The notes under the pieces: generated by a model
Told to the model about the DNA's origin: nothing
What the model saw: the letters and a program-made list of their open reading frames with translations, nothing else
Database searches by the model: none
Shown: positions 50,651 to 61,900 of the stretch, one piece after another
How positions within the stretch are numbered: the first letter of the stretch is position 1
Layout of the letters: every line of letters begins with the position of its first letter
Assembly: GCA_024138025.1 (NCBI GenBank)
Contig: JAMXBD010000024.1
Location: 124,001-188,000 of the forward strand
Length of the DNA stretch: 64,000 bases
Direction of reading: 5' to 3'
DNA from: Combretum micranthum
Taxonomy: Eukaryota > Streptophyta > Magnoliopsida > Myrtales > Combretaceae
Translations under genes and position numbers: made by a program

Positions 50651-50724
50651 AAAATTAAGATTATTTTGACCTGATGATAATTTTGTAATTTTTTCAAAAC
50701 CACAAATTTTTTTTCCTTTTCCTC

Positions 50725-50733
50725 GTGAAGCTG
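50725..50733 (+). repeat. Right 9-bp target-site duplication of the MULE
   Basis: GTGAAGCTG, partner of 44298-44306. A further copy at 51361-51369 comes from the later duplication, not from a second insertion. Confidence 0.78.
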
Positions 50734-50866
50734 TGTATGTTTATATTCTATAATCATCTAGAACTTACATTGCGTAGTAGCATTCTTGTTTCGTCTACAC
50801 TCTCGTCTCTTTCCCTTCTCTCTCTCTCTCTCTCTCTCCCCCCACCACGCGCCCCCCCCCCCCAAA

Positions 50867-50918
50867 GTCAATGACCGATTGTTTGTTTTCATCAAATGTA
50901 CACAAGAGAAGGAATACA
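50867..50918 (-). repeat. Right arm of the 50-bp inverted repeat, at the duplication junction
   Basis: Reverse complement of 50209-50260, inserted exactly between copy 1 and copy 2 of the tandem duplication. An inverted segment copied from a site just upstream is the typical scar of replication template switching. Confidence 0.8.
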
Positions 50919-50928
50919 TGTTTTATTT

Positions 50929-51492
50929 TATGTTTGTGATGAAAAGTTTGACAATACATTTGTGGTTTAATGATTTGGGATAGGAACTGCATTTGGTTGG
51001 ATTGAGTTTTGAATTACTACTGAAGTTTGGAAGTTGTTTATCCTTGGGGGAGATTGGCTAATTGCTTATATAGCTGGTTTTATCTGAGTTTTTACATGTT
51101 TTCTTCCAAATATAAAAAATAATCTATTTTCTAAGAAACAAAAAGGGAGTGAAATAAGTTGACCTGACCAGGCAGCCTGACCTCGTCTCTTCAAAAGACG
51201 AGATGTTTATGAGGGTGACCTCATCTCTTGAAGAGAGAGGTCAGATACTAATGATTTATTTCTTGAAGAGACGAGGTCAAGTTATCTAAAATTAAGATTA
51301 TTTTGACCTGATGATAATTTTGTAATTTTTTCAAAAACACAATTTTTTTTCCTTTTCCTCGTGAAGCTGTGTATGTTTATATTCTATAATCATCCTGAAC
51401 TTACATTGCGTAGTAGCATTCTCGTTTCGTCTACACTCTCGTCTCTTGTCTCTCTCTCTCTCTCTTCCCCCCCACCCTCTCTCCCCCCCCCC
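50929..51492 (+). repeat. Copy 2 of the tandem duplication
   Basis: Repeats 50290-50862, including the MULE right terminus (ends 51360), the TSD GTGAAGCTG (51361-51369), and the CT/C-rich tract. Copy 2 is the one next to the 5-oxoprolinase leader, so it supplies the present proximal upstream region of that gene. Confidence 0.88.
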
Positions 51493-51543
51493 TAAACTCC
51501 ACTTTCACTCTCAAAACTCTACTTCCGTTGCACTCGTTTCCAG
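51370..51543 (+). promoter_or_regulatory. Proximal promoter and 5' UTR exon of the 5-oxoprolinase gene
   Basis: Single-copy DNA followed by a CT-rich tract (51440-51490) and a short leader ending ..CGTTTCCAG before GTATAT. Pyrimidine-rich tracts near the start are common in plant housekeeping promoters. No clear TATA box is seen. The same promoter block also exists, separated from the gene, at 50734-50862. Confidence 0.45.
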
Positions 51544-51812
51544 GTATATCACGCAATTTAATATCTGTCGTAGCAATTCGTGATGTGGTTCGATCATACT
51601 TGTACTAAAATTCTACAGAATTAACTTAGACATCCATCATAAGAACCAGTTTTTAATTTCATAATAAGCCGACTCACATCGTACTTGAATTTTAGCTGTG
51701 TTGCATTTGTATCACTTTCGTATTTAGTCCAGTCCTGTCAATGATCACCGCATGGAATGCGACGGTCTTTTAACATGATTTTTTTTTCTTTCTTGTTCAT
51801 TTTGATTTGCAG
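51544..51812 (+). other. Probable 5' UTR intron of the 5-oxoprolinase gene
   Basis: TTTCCAG|GTATATCACG donor and TTTTGATTTGCAG|GTTCTTTGG acceptor with a T-rich tract before it, 269 bp. A leader intron ahead of a long single coding exon fits plant OXP1 as I know it; no transcript evidence is available here. Confidence 0.5.
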
Positions 51813-51883
51813 GTTCTTTGGTATTGGTTTTTGTTTAATTGGCATCTGAGATTGATTAGGATATTCACTGAATATCATTCATA

Positions 51884-52589
51884 GGGTATTGATAATTCTC
51901 AAAAACTTAGATTTTGCATTGATAGAGGGGTACATTCACTGATGTTTATGCTGAAATTCCGGGTCACCCGGATGGCCGAGTCCTCAAACTCCTCTCTGTT
52001 GACCCTGCAAATTATGATGATGCTCCCGTCGAGGGTATCCGCCGGATTCTCGAAGAGTATACCAGGGAGAAGATCCTCGGTCTTTGAAAATCCCCACGGA
52101 TAATATAGAATGGATTAGGATGGGAACTACTGTAGCCACTAATGCCCTTTTAGAGAGGAAAGGGGAAAGGATTGCGCTTTGTGTGACTAAGGGTTTTAGG
52201 GATTTATTACAGATAGGTAATCAGGCTCGGCCAAATATATTTGACCTTACCGTGTTGAAACCGTCTAATCTTTATGAGGACATTGTGGAAATCGATGAGA
52301 GGGTTGAGCTTGTTGGAATGGATAAGGAAGATGGAGAGGTTGTTACTGGGGTTTCGGGGAGAGGGTCAGGGTTTGAAGCCTCTTGATGAGGAGGGTTTGA
52401 TTCCTTTACTAAAAGGGTTGTTGGATAAAGGGATTAGATGTTTGGCTGTAGTTCTGATGCATTCCTACACGTTTCCAAAACATGAAACGGCTGTGGAAAA
52501 GTTGGCTGTTAGTTTGGGTTTTAAACATGTGCGTTGTCTTCAGCTTTGACTCCTATGGTTAGGGCTGTTCCTCGGGTCTGACTGCCACA
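51884..52589 (+). pseudogene. 5' coding part of 5-oxoprolinase, broken by single-base frame changes
   Basis: The protein-level sequence is well preserved but changes frame several times: KLRFCIDRG (51903-51930, frame 0), then [20 protein letters not shown] and following (51932-52074, frame 2), then [20 protein letters not shown] and following (52084-52355, frame 1), then [10 protein letters not shown] to GFKHV (52370-52528, frame 2), a short piece SALTPMVRAVPR (about 52538-52573), and finally the main frame from 52577. Each change is explained by loss of one base in a homopolymer (G run 51927-51930, C 52075-52076, G 52356-52359, T 52372-52374, near 52531-52540, G 52574-52576). No in-frame ATG remains where the start is expected (about 51881 reads ATAGGGTATT). 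This part would encode the N-terminal hydantoinase-A-type nucleotide-binding lobe. Either assembly indels or real decay. Confidence 0.82.
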
Positions 52590-55500
52590 GTGGATGCATA
52601 TTTGACCCCAGTTATTAAGGAATATTTGACAGGGTTCATTTCTCGATTTGAGGGAGGATTGGAGAATATGAATGTTTTGTTTATGCAGTCGGATGGAGGG
52701 CTAGCTCCTGAAAGTTCATTTTCAGGTCATAAAGCAATCTTATCAGGTCCTGCTGGTGGTGTAGTGGGCTATTCTCAAACTTTATTTGGACTCGAGACAA
52801 ATAAGCCCCTTATTGGCTTTGACATGGGGGGTACATCCACAGATGTAAGTCGTTATGCTGGAAGTTATGAACAGGTATTAGAAACCCAAATTGCTGGTGC
52901 CATAATCCAAGCACCTCAGCTGGACATAAACACTGTAGCTGCTGGTGGTGGGTCAAAGTTGAAATTTCAATTTGGAGCATTTCGGGTTGGTCCGGAATCA
53001 GTGGGTGCACATCCTGGTCCAGTGTGCTATCGGAAAGGAGGGGAATTGGCAGTCACAGATGCGAATCTGATCTTAGGATTTGTTATTCCTGATTATTTTC
53101 CATCTATATTTGGCCCTAATGAGGACCAGCCGCTTGACTTGGATGCCACCAGGGAAGAATTTCAGAAACTGGCAAAACAAATAAATTCCTACAGAAAGAG
53201 CCAGGATCCTTCAGTAACAGACATGTCAGTTGAGGAGATAGCACTTGGGTTTGTTAATGTGGCTAACGAGACCATGTGTCGCCCAATACGACAGCTAACT
53301 GAGATGAAGGGCCATGAAACAGGTAATCATGCTCTTGCATGCTTTGGAGGTGCTGGGCCACAGCATGCATGTGCCATAGCCAGGTCCCTGGGCATGAGTG
53401 AGGTATTAATTCACAGGTTCTGTGGTATTCTAAGTGCATATGGAATGGGATTGGCTGATGTAATTGAAGAGGCACAGGAGCCTTACTCTGCTGTTTATGG
53501 TCCTGACTCTATCCAAGAGGTTTCTCGCAGGGAGGCTGCTCTCTTGGGGCAGGTAACATGTAAGCTTCAAGCGCAAGGGTTCAAAGAGGAAAACATTTTG
53601 ACTGAGACATATTTAAATCTTAGGTATGAAGGTACTGATACAAGCATCATGGTGAAGAGGGAAATGGCAGAGGATGGAATGGTTTGTGACTATGCCATGG
53701 AGTTTGTTAAGCTCTTTCGACATGAGTATGGCTTTGAACTTAAAAATAGGAATATCCTAATATGTGATGTGAGGGTCCGTGGGATAGGAGGCACCAACAT
53801 ATTGAAGCCAAGGGCTATGGTACCTGCTACTAGTGCCCCTAAAGTTGAAGGTTACTACAAAACCTATTTTGTAGGTGGGTGGCATGAAACTCCTTTATTC
53901 AATCTTGAGAATCTGGGTCATGGACATGGCATTCCTGGTCCTGCAATCATCATGAATGGAAACAGCACTGTTATTGTTGAACCTGGTTGTAAAGCTATGA
54001 TTACAAAGTATGGGAACATCAAAATTAATGTCGAGTCTACTGGTAATATTGTGAAGGTTGCAGAAAATGTTGCTGATGTTGTGCAGCTGTCAATATTTAA
54101 TCACAGGTTTATGGGTATAGCTGAGCAGATGGGTCGCACACTCCAGAGAACTTCCATATCAACCAATATCAAAGAACGCTTGGATTTTTCCTGTGCACTA
54201 TTTAGTCCAGATGGTGGTTTAGTAGCTAATGCCCCTCATGTTCCAGTGCACTTAGGGGCCATGTCAAGCACTGTTCAGTGGCAGCTGAAGCACTGGGGTG
54301 ACGATCTGAATGAAGGAGATGTGCTGGTTACTAATCACCCATGTGCTGGTGGAAGCCATCTTCCTGATATAACTGTTATAACACCTGTTTTTGATCAAGG
54401 GAAGCTGGTCTTTTTTGTTGCAAGTAGGGGCCATCATGCAGAGATTGGAGGTATTACTCCTGGAAGTATGCCTCCCTTTTCTAAGTTTATATGGGAAGAG
54501 GGTGCAGCCATAAAAGCATTTAAGCTTGTAGAGAAGGGGATATTTCAGGAGGAAGGAATCAAAAAGTTGCTTTTGTATCCATGCTCTGGTGACTCATCAC
54601 ATAAAATTCCAGGTACACGAAGACTACAGGATAATCTATCTGATCTTCATGCCCAAGTAGCTGCAAACCAGAGGGGAATCATTTTAATAAAAGAGCTTAT
54701 TGATCAGTATGGCTTGGACACAGTTCAAGCATACATGAGATATGTACAACAAAATGCGGAAGGGGCGGTAAGGGAAATGCTCAAATCAGTTGGTGCCAAA
54801 GTTTTAGCACAATCATCCAAGACTGGGGAGGGAAAATCAGTGACCATTGAAGAAGAGGACTTTATGGATGATGGTTCTGCTATACATTTAAAGCTCACCA
54901 TTGATACAGTTAAAGGAGAAGCATTTTTCGACTTCACTGGTACAAGTCCAGAAGTATATGGAAATTGGAATTCCCCAGAAGCAGTGACGGCTGCTGCTGT
55001 CATATATTGCCTAAGGTGTCTGGTGGATGTAGATATTCCTCTCAATCAGGGTTGCCTGGCTCCAGTTAAAATATTTATTCCGAAAGGTTGTTTCCTCTCC
55101 CCTAGTGACAAGGCTGCAGTTGTGGGTGGTAATGTTTTGACTTCACAGAGAGTTACAGATGTCATACTTACTGCATTCCAAGCCTGTGCATGTTCACAGG
55201 GTTGTATGAATAATCTTACATTTGGAGATGATACTTTTGGCTATTATGAAACCATTGGAGGTGGAAGTGGAGCAGGTCCGTCTTGGGATGGCACAAGTGG
55301 TGTTCAGTGCCACATGACTAACACCCGGATGACTGACCCGGAGATTTTCGAGCAGAGATACCCAGTTCTTTTGCATAAATTTGGACTTAGAGAAAATAGT
55401 GGCGGAACAGGTCTTCATAACGGTGGTGATGGCGTTGTGAGAGAGATACAGTTCAAGTGCCCGGTTGTTGTAAGCATTCTCTCAGAGAGGCGAGTTCATG

Positions 55501-55670
55501 CACCAAGGGGTTTAAAAGGGGGAAGACCTGGGGCTCGTGGAGCAAACTTTCTTATTACAAAAGATAATCGTAGGGTGTATCTTGGGGGCAAGAACACTCT
55601 TCAGTTTTGGCCAGGAGAAATACTACAGATTTTTACTCCTGGTGGTGGTGGATGGGGTTGTCCTCCTTGA
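52590..55670 (+). CDS. OXP1: 5-oxoprolinase (ATP-hydrolysing), main intact frame, 1026 codons
   Basis: Hydrolyses 5-oxo-L-proline to glutamate using ATP in the cytosol, a step of glutathione/5-oxoproline recycling. The open frame encodes most of the enzyme: the rest of the HyuA-type half with [10 protein letters not shown] (residues 51-60) and [14 protein letters not shown] (77-90, the ASKHA-type phosphate loop), [13 protein letters not shown] (about 117-129) and [17 protein letters not shown], then the HyuB-type half from about residue 490 with [30 protein letters not shown] and the glycine-rich C-terminus FTPGGGGWG. The full plant enzyme is about 1260 residues, so roughly 230 N-terminal residues are in the broken 5' part (51884-52589). 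Codon 52590 is GTG inside the conserved TVDAYLTP motif, not a real start; the first ATG in frame is 52668. A single exon with no intron over 3.08 kb agrees with plant OXP1. Confidence 0.93.
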   Translation: MDAYLTPVIKEYLTGFISRFEGGLENMNVLFMQSDGGLAPESSFSGHKAILSGPAGGVVGYSQTLFGLETNKPLIGFDMGGTSTDVSRYAGSYEQVLETQIAGAIIQAPQLDINTVAAGGGSKLKFQFGAFRVGPESVGAHPGPVCYRKGGELAVTDANLILGFVIPDYFPSIFGPNEDQPLDLDATREEFQKLAKQINSYRKSQDPSVTDMSVEEIALGFVNVANETMCRPIRQLTEMKGHETGNHALACFGGAGPQHACAIARSLGMSEVLIHRFCGILSAYGMGLADVIEEAQEPYSAVYGPDSIQEVSRREAALLGQVTCKLQAQGFKEENILTETYLNLRYEGTDTSIMVKREMAEDGMVCDYAMEFVKLFRHEYGFELKNRNILICDVRVRGIGGTNILKPRAMVPATSAPKVEGYYKTYFVGGWHETPLFNLENLGHGHGIPGPAIIMNGNSTVIVEPGCKAMITKYGNIKINVESTGNIVKVAENVADVVQLSIFNHRFMGIAEQMGRTLQRTSISTNIKERLDFSCALFSPDGGLVANAPHVPVHLGAMSSTVQWQLKHWGDDLNEGDVLVTNHPCAGGSHLPDITVITPVFDQGKLVFFVASRGHHAEIGGITPGSMPPFSKFIWEEGAAIKAFKLVEKGIFQEEGIKKLLLYPCSGDSSHKIPGTRRLQDNLSDLHAQVAANQRGIILIKELIDQYGLDTVQAYMRYVQQNAEGAVREMLKSVGAKVLAQSSKTGEGKSVTIEEEDFMDDGSAIHLKLTIDTVKGEAFFDFTGTSPEVYGNWNSPEAVTAAAVIYCLRCLVDVDIPLNQGCLAPVKIFIPKGCFLSPSDKAAVVGGNVLTSQRVTDVILTAFQACACSQGCMNNLTFGDDTFGYYETIGGGSGAGPSWDGTSGVQCHMTNTRMTDPEIFEQRYPVLLHKFGLRENSGGTGLHNGGDGVVREIQFKCPVVVSILSERRVHAPRGLKGGRPGARGANFLITKDNRRVYLGGKNTLQFWPGEILQIFTPGGGGWGCPP

Positions 55671-56809
55671 TTTTCTCTTGAGGCAACTGTGTGAACTGAA
55701 TATGCATTCTGATATCCATAAATTATTCAGACAATTAAAGTTATTGGAACATTTGAAATTGTCTTTGTGATAAGCAGATCTCTCCCATATGCAATGGGAT
55801 CTTGTGAACGCTTTCAGCTGTATTTCATTCTTAACAAAAGAAGCAACAATAAAATTTGCATTCAATTAACGGTTCATACTGGAGGATTGCCTTTTCTATC
55901 TGTTTCTTTATCTGGAATTGATAATTGGTTTTCCTGCTTATCCTTTTGGTCAGCGTGATGTGCTGTATGGATTATTTGCTCTCCTCATACAGTTTTTTAT
56001 AGGGGCTATCTAGATGGGCCTATTCTTTATGGAAAAAGTTCACTGCTTTCCAGACTTTGGAATAGCTGATGATATATTCGATTAAATTTAGCCTCAGAAT
56101 CACAACATTTGCTTGATGCCAGCATTTGATAGATCATTAGAATTTTAATGACCAGTTTCTTTGTTGCTTCACACTACATATCGAGTTGGTGTTAGGAGAT
56201 TGCTGGCCGAAGTTGTCCAATCTGTGGTTAGCTCGGTATATAGCTGACAGATCTCAAATTCATAATGATTAAAAGGTTTCTTCAAAGCAAATATAATCTT
56301 AAAGTAGGACTGAGAATTCCATGCTGCCTATTCCACTGCAGTACTTTTTGGACAAAAATTTTGTCCCTACAGAAGACTCTTGATCACTAGTTGTCCCATT
56401 GTGATCAGTGTGGGTCGCAAAACTCTCTTACAAAAAAATTTGCTTAAATGGATCCTACAGCAAGCCAGTTGGCCAAGCAGAACTCTCCTTCGTGAGCAGC
56501 CAGCTCCAGGTGATATATCCGCAAACAGAAAAATTGTTTACCGTTGAGCTGAACCTCTTTTACCAAATGCTATGCTTTGCATGCAATATACACTAGTTAT
56601 CCACTTCAGCTTCTTCATTGCTTATTTCTTAACTGGGCCTTCTCCGCAGAATCCCCTGCTTCTTCTGCAATACCCTATGTTGCCAGACTGCTGCGAGACA
56701 GAAAAAAGGCACACGGATGCATGCCCTTTGTATAGGATAGGGTAACCATGAACTAACAGGGGATAAAAGGCACTAGAAGTGGATTTTGTTTTTTTTAAGT
56801 GTCTAAACT
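55671..56809 (+). other. 3' UTR and downstream flank of the 5-oxoprolinase gene
   Basis: No further gene is seen. The base composition is less AT-rich than the transposon regions. The short open frames at 55767-55958 and 56408-56596 have no recognisable motif. Confidence 0.5.
55848..55853 (+). terminator. Possible poly(A) signal of the 5-oxoprolinase gene
   Basis: AATAAA 178 bp after the stop codon, in an A-rich context preceding a T-rich stretch. Confidence 0.4.
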
Positions 56810-57339
56810 CTTAATTGTATCTATAGTTTCAATTTAGTTTTCCGTTAATGGAAAAGTATCAATTTAGTGTTTCTGTTAACAAAAAAGTTAACGCCATTAT
56901 ATATATATTTTTTTGCATTTTAGTACTTGTACTTTAATTTTACTTGCATTTTGATATTTATACTTTAATTTTAATGTACTTTAGTGTTATTTGCTAATTA
57001 ATTTATTAAAAATTAACATTTTACTTTTCTTAAGTGATATATTATTTTGAAATTTGAAAGAAAGTTATGTTTTGACTCATTGAAAATTAATTTAGAATTT
57101 TAATTGACATATTATTTTTAAAAATAAAAAGAAAATTATTTATATATGATAAGTTTAATCGTAAATAATTTTTTGAATGTAATGTCTGATTTTTATAAAA
57201 TCTTATATCATTATAACACTTTCAACATCAATTTTATTTAAAAGGACAAATGTTAAATTTGCTACTTCTACTTTCCATAAAAATTCAATTTAGTATTTAA
57301 ACTTTGAAGTGATCAATTTAAGCTTTTTGAGTGGGTTAA
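56810..57339. repeat. AT-rich degenerate repeat stretch
   Basis: Repeated short phrases of the type TTTAGTACTTGTACTTTAAT and TTTGATATTTATACTTTAAT, and a quasi-palindromic GTTAACAAAAAAGTTAAC. Such phrases are common in decayed plant transposons, but the family cannot be fixed. No coding potential. Confidence 0.4.
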
Positions 57340-58410
57340 AACAAAGTTGTTAGAAGTTGTTACTCCACCTAAAGTCTGGATGGTTCCTCCGGTTAGGGTT
57401 ATAGGAATTGTTGTAAGGGTCATTCTTTGGTCTATTAAAATTATTCACATACTTTACATACCATGTTCACTTGGCTAGTTCTCATGGTCATACTATCCAC
57501 CTTCCTAGTCAAGGCTTCTATCTTGAAGATCAAATTTGTTACAACATAAAGTTCAAACACACCCTCCATCTTCTTTTTCCTTACCTTGATAGATGATCAT
57601 TGATAGTGGTTATTGGCCATATCCTCAAAAAGGTTCAAACATTCATTAGGGGATTTGTTGTTCAGGCTCCCTCCTACTATTACATCAATAAGTTGCCCAA
57701 TGCTATAGTTTAGCCCATTGTAAAAAGTTTGGATATGGGTCCTTTCAGGAAGTCCATAGTGTGGGCACCTGCCTAGCAACTCTTTGCACCTTTCAAAAGC
57801 TTCATAAAGAGTCTCACATTTCAATTGGTAGAATGAAGCTATGTTTGCTCTCAGTTTTGTAGTTCTGAGGGAGGAAAATACTTTCTCATAAAATTTCCAC
57901 TATTTGTTGCCCGGTGGTTACAGATTGTCTACGTAGACTATTGAGCCATTTCTTTGCATTACCCCATAAAGAGAAAGGAAACAACCTTAGTCTAATGGCA
58001 TCAACAGAGGCTTTAATGGTTTTAAAAGTGTCATAGATTTCTTAAAACTATTGGAGGTTGAGTATTTAGGTTCTCATCTTGTAATCCATCAAATTGGACA
58101 TACTGCTGCACCATTTGGATCACATTGGTTTCATCTCAAAGTTATTTGTAGCAGCCCTAAGCCTAACTATACTGGTGTTGGCTCCATCATGTGTAGGTCT
58201 ATAGAAATCTATCATGGTTTTGGGTTGGTTTACTCTATTGGGTCCATTCTCTTCATGCTCTACTCCTCCGCTATTCTCTAGGTCAATTCTATTTGCCATT
58301 TCCTCTACAAAAAGTCTTTGTTCTTCCCTAGCAACTCTCCTTAATATCCTTCCTATTCGCTGAGGCTCTAGAGTAAAAGGAAACAATGGGTGAGATTAAC
58401 TCCTAGTCAT
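57340..58410 (-). pseudogene. Decayed gag of an Athila-type Ty3/gypsy retrotransposon
   Basis: The minus strand starts with an ATG at 58408-58410 and soon meets a stop. The recognisable order is: LEPQRIGRILRRVAREEQ; DGANTSIV; NNFEMKP; a piece equivalent to DAIRLRLFPFSL..AKKWLNSL (about 57940-58010, in another frame); CETLYEAFERCKELLGRCPH (57760-57820); IQTFYNGL; GGSLNNKSPNECLNLFEDMA; and, after another frame change, LTRKVDSMT and a PYNNSYNPNRRNHPDF-type tail (about 57350-57420). These are the successive conserved blocks of Athila-lineage gag. Several stops and frameshifts make it non-functional. pol is absent: homology ends near 57340. Confidence 0.85.
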
Positions 58411-58566
58411 AATCTTACATTTTTATTATGAAAGAATTTATTAGATTACAACATGCCTATTTTATAACAAAACAGAATAATAGCTATTCATGGACATGAG
58501 TTATCCATGATCTTAATGATTAATTGAATAAAATTTAGGCTTTGAGTTATATTTCTATTTAAGAAT
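58411..58566 (-). other. Truncated leader of the minus-strand gag element
   Basis: AT-rich, non-coding, between the minus-strand gag start and the probable start of the plus-strand Athila LTR at 58567. No primer binding site or LTR for the minus-strand element is seen, so its 5' end is lost at this junction. Confidence 0.4.
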
Positions 58567-58689
58567 TGATACTTTCAATTCAGGTGAATTCAGACCATAA
58601 CAACACATTTTGGAGCAATTTGGAGCAAAGAGGACTTAATTATCTCCAAGTAACAATGTTGCAAGACAAATCACGGGCAAGATAGGAGA

Positions 58690-58933
58690 AAATTACATCC
58701 ACAGCAAGTGTCACGTGGCATTGGTCGCCCTTGATTGAGACTAAAAAGAGAAAAATCAATCACAGCACCAATCACTCCCTTTTGGTCGCCCATGATGTAG
58801 AATAGAGATGAAGAAATTCAATCACAAAATGAATCCAATCTCTTTGCTCGCCCGTGGTGTGAAGAAAAATAAGGAACAGCAAGAATCCCGCTTATATGAG
58901 AGTGGAGATGTGAAGACATTCAACCACAGCAAC
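58690..58933. repeat. Diverged tandem units in the Athila LTR
   Basis: Three to four units of about 65-75 bp with a CACAGCAA.. start and a (T/G)CTCGCCCGTG or GGTCGCCCATG core; one more core lies after E10 (62375-62390). The array is split by E10. Confidence 0.55.
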
Positions 58934-61900
58934 TGTCACGCCCCATAGGGGTATCCTAAACGTAACAGTCCGCCACATGTTATATAAGACTCTTGAATTA
59001 CTATCCGAGCCCTTCGGGAGTCTTGTATAGATGTAAGGTGTCCCTTTACGATAATAGAATACTCTATTCAATGGAGTTAAGAAGTTTAATGTGGCATTCG
59101 ATAGCCTTAGATGATAAATCAAAACACATATATAAAGTTACAAAGTCTAAGGGACATTCCCCTGCAAAAGAATATTAAGGTCCATTACAGTCATCCAGAG
59201 TCCTTTTGGTTTCTTGTAGAAGTCTAACCAAAATCGAAATAAACTTCTAAAGGAAAAGCCTAGCTCTAGTACCTGAGCTGTAGCCTGCCTTGGCCTAAGC
59301 CAAATGAACTCGTGCTGCAATAAGTAAAAACTATAGGGGCGTAAGCTAACTAGCTTTGTGAGTGAAAACTTCCATATCACAATTTCAACAAAACATTCAA
59401 ACAAGTGATTAATCAACCAAGTGAAATGCATCAAACACGTAGATTCAACAAACATATGACCAGCCGAAAATCATATGTGGATGGACTTGCGCCCTCCATC
59501 CCAGGTTAGCAGATTAACGAATCCTGCTGTACGACACCGTTTAAGCTCACGTTCAACTGAAAAATAATTCGTTTTATGGATCACGATTAACCAACATATT
59601 CTTTTTATGGATCATGGTTAACCAACATATTCGTTTGATGGATCACGAAAAACCAACAAATGCTAATGCTCCATCCCCATCATGATATGAATGAGTTCAA
59701 GTTTACAATTGACGTCTAATAATCAATTAATCCAATTCTTTTAGGTGACCAAGCAATACTCGCAGAAAATCAATTCTAGCTCCTCTCTATACAAGCATGA
59801 GTTATCCCCGACTTCGATATTCTTTAAGTTCAATTTCACATATCAACACAGACAAATATAATTCCCAAATAACCCCATCATGCATATTCATTTTTGTCTT
59901 TGCTTAGCAACTAGTGCAACTATCATTACAATCACAACAATAATTAAAATTGGAAGTAATACTCATTCGGCCATGGTACGCCGGTCTTTTAGTAATAATC
60001 GGGCGGTAAGGATTCATCGTTCTCGGGATCACCTACCAAATAAGAATAACCTAATGAGAACTTCGTCACTCAACGAATTCAAACTATACATCAAAACTAA
60101 ACAAAATCGTGATTCTCGCTATTTGAGGAAGTTCCAACTTAAAACGGCTATAACTTGGTCATTTTAACTCAGAATTTCGCAAATTTTATATCAATTTCTA
60201 TCTACTTCGAAAGATCTATCTATTTCTAATATTAATTCGAAGTTTTGAAAACATTTAGGTCATGAAACAGAGGGATCATATCTGTTCTGTAACTTTTCCA
60301 TTTCCGAAAAATTGTTTTGCACTTGATCGAAATGTATCTAGTTGATGGTTCATGTGTATATAAAATATGAATGAATTCCTAATATGAATGACATGTGATG
60401 AGTTCAATATATGCATGATCTTGATGATTTTTGATAATGAAGCTTTAAGAACTCCTCATTCTTACAAGACTCCACAATAGTTACTTCTTAAAAATCCAAT
60501 TCTTCCAATTTGGCATCTCATTAGTATTTTGGGATTTCATTTTTGGAATTTACTTGTTATCTAAATAAAAATGAGTCTCCGTCATCTATACTATCCAAGA
60601 CCTTTATTTCCACATAAAAATTTACATTTGTCACCTTACAAGTTTGTTTTTAAATAAGCTTTTCACAAAAATCCGAATTTTGGAAAAATTCATTTCTGCA
60701 TGTTTCCTTGAGAAAACTTGTTTAATGCATCAAAATTTAAAACTTTACTATATCTATTACCTAAAGACTTCATTTAACACACAAAAATGCAATTGAGCTT
60801 GAATACTAGGTGTTTATATAGGCATCATCTCAAATTACGAATTTAACAAATTGAACACTAACTCAAAATTTTCCATCTTAATTACCTACTTGTTTTACAC
60901 ATTACTCATGTCTAAACTCATTTCAACTTGTAAAAATCATTACTTAGTGATACCTATTACTTATACCCTTCATTTTTCATGTAAAATATGAGTTTCAAAG
61001 TGGTTTCAATGGTTTTTAAAATAGGTCTTGAAGTTCATCCGAATTTTCCCTTAAACATTTCTAACAAAAACTTTTTCTTTTCAAGTTCCTTGTCTTATAT
61101 TCATAAAGATCTACCAACTAACACATTTATACATACAAGACTAAGCTTTTATGATCATTAATGCACGAAAACACAAAATATTCATATGAACATGAATGTC
61201 AAGAAAAACATGAGTGTCTAAACACTAGATCTACAACTTATTGTGCATGAAAATGAGTTTAAAGACATGAACATATATTTTTCATGCAAGATCTCCACTT
61301 TTATATGCATGAACATAATAATACTTCAATAAAAACTTATTAAACACAAGATCTACTCTTGTAATGGCTTGAGATTCATGTATTAATGTTTTCTTATCCC
61401 TAACATTTGCTCATTAGGATTTTAAGGTGAAAACACACAAGAATACTCTTGCCATTGCAAGATTAAGTAGTAACAAAGCTTGAAATCATCACCTAAAAAA
61501 AGTTTTGGAGAAGAAAGAAAGAAGAAATGAACTTGTGAGTGGATGTGTGTGTGTGGAGGAGTGTCACGGCACATGGAGGAGAAAAGAGAGGGTTTTGCTC
61601 TTTGTAAAAATTTGGAATGAGTAAAAATGAGGAGAGAGAGTGAAAATGAGTTTATATATTAAGTGAATTAGGGTTTAATTGTATTAAAAGAGTAAAAATA
61701 AAACAAATAGAGGGAAAAGGGGGAGGGGGTGCACCGGCCACACTAGGGAGAGAGAGAGGGAGAGATTTGAATTTGATTTAATTTGTAATTTAAGTAATAA
61801 AATGTAATAAATGTAATAATTAAGTAGGAAACAAAATTTTCTTGGAAAAGAAAATATAATGAGTAGTTGTAAGGATGTAAGAATAGGGTATGGGTAGTGT

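Larger units (their letters stand above)
44307..50724 (+). mobile_element. Mutator-like transposon (MULE), 6418 bp, with transposase and PMD ORFs
   Basis: The left end GGGGAAAAGAAAAAAAAATT and the reverse complement of the right end (GAGGAAAAGGAAAAAAAATT) begin long inverted repeats that continue through ATTACAAAATTA and CTTGACCTCGTCTCTTCAA into the element for at least 100 bp. A 9-bp TSD flanks them. Inside, on the plus strand, are a decayed transposase gene (44643-47867) and a decayed plant mobile domain gene (47959-50151). Both are broken, so the copy cannot act autonomously as read. It lies directly upstream of the 5-oxoprolinase gene. Its right end was later duplicated (50929-51492). Confidence 0.88.
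50290..50862 (+). repeat. Copy 1 of the tandem duplication (MULE right end plus gene upstream DNA)
   Basis: From GATGAAAAGTTTGACAATAC through the MULE right end, the TSD, and 130 bp of single-copy DNA ending in a CT tract and C runs. Copy 2 (50929-51492) repeats it at an offset of about 637 bp with few differences (small indels and substitutions). Confidence 0.88.

Noticed and set aside
51360..51369. A second MULE insertion next to the first
   Set aside because: The terminus and TSD at 51360-51369 are part of the tandem duplication, which also copies the unrelated flanking DNA.
52590..52592. GTG as the real start of 5-oxoprolinase
   Set aside because: It lies inside the conserved TVDAYLTP motif, and recognisable coding sequence continues for about 700 bp upstream in other frames.
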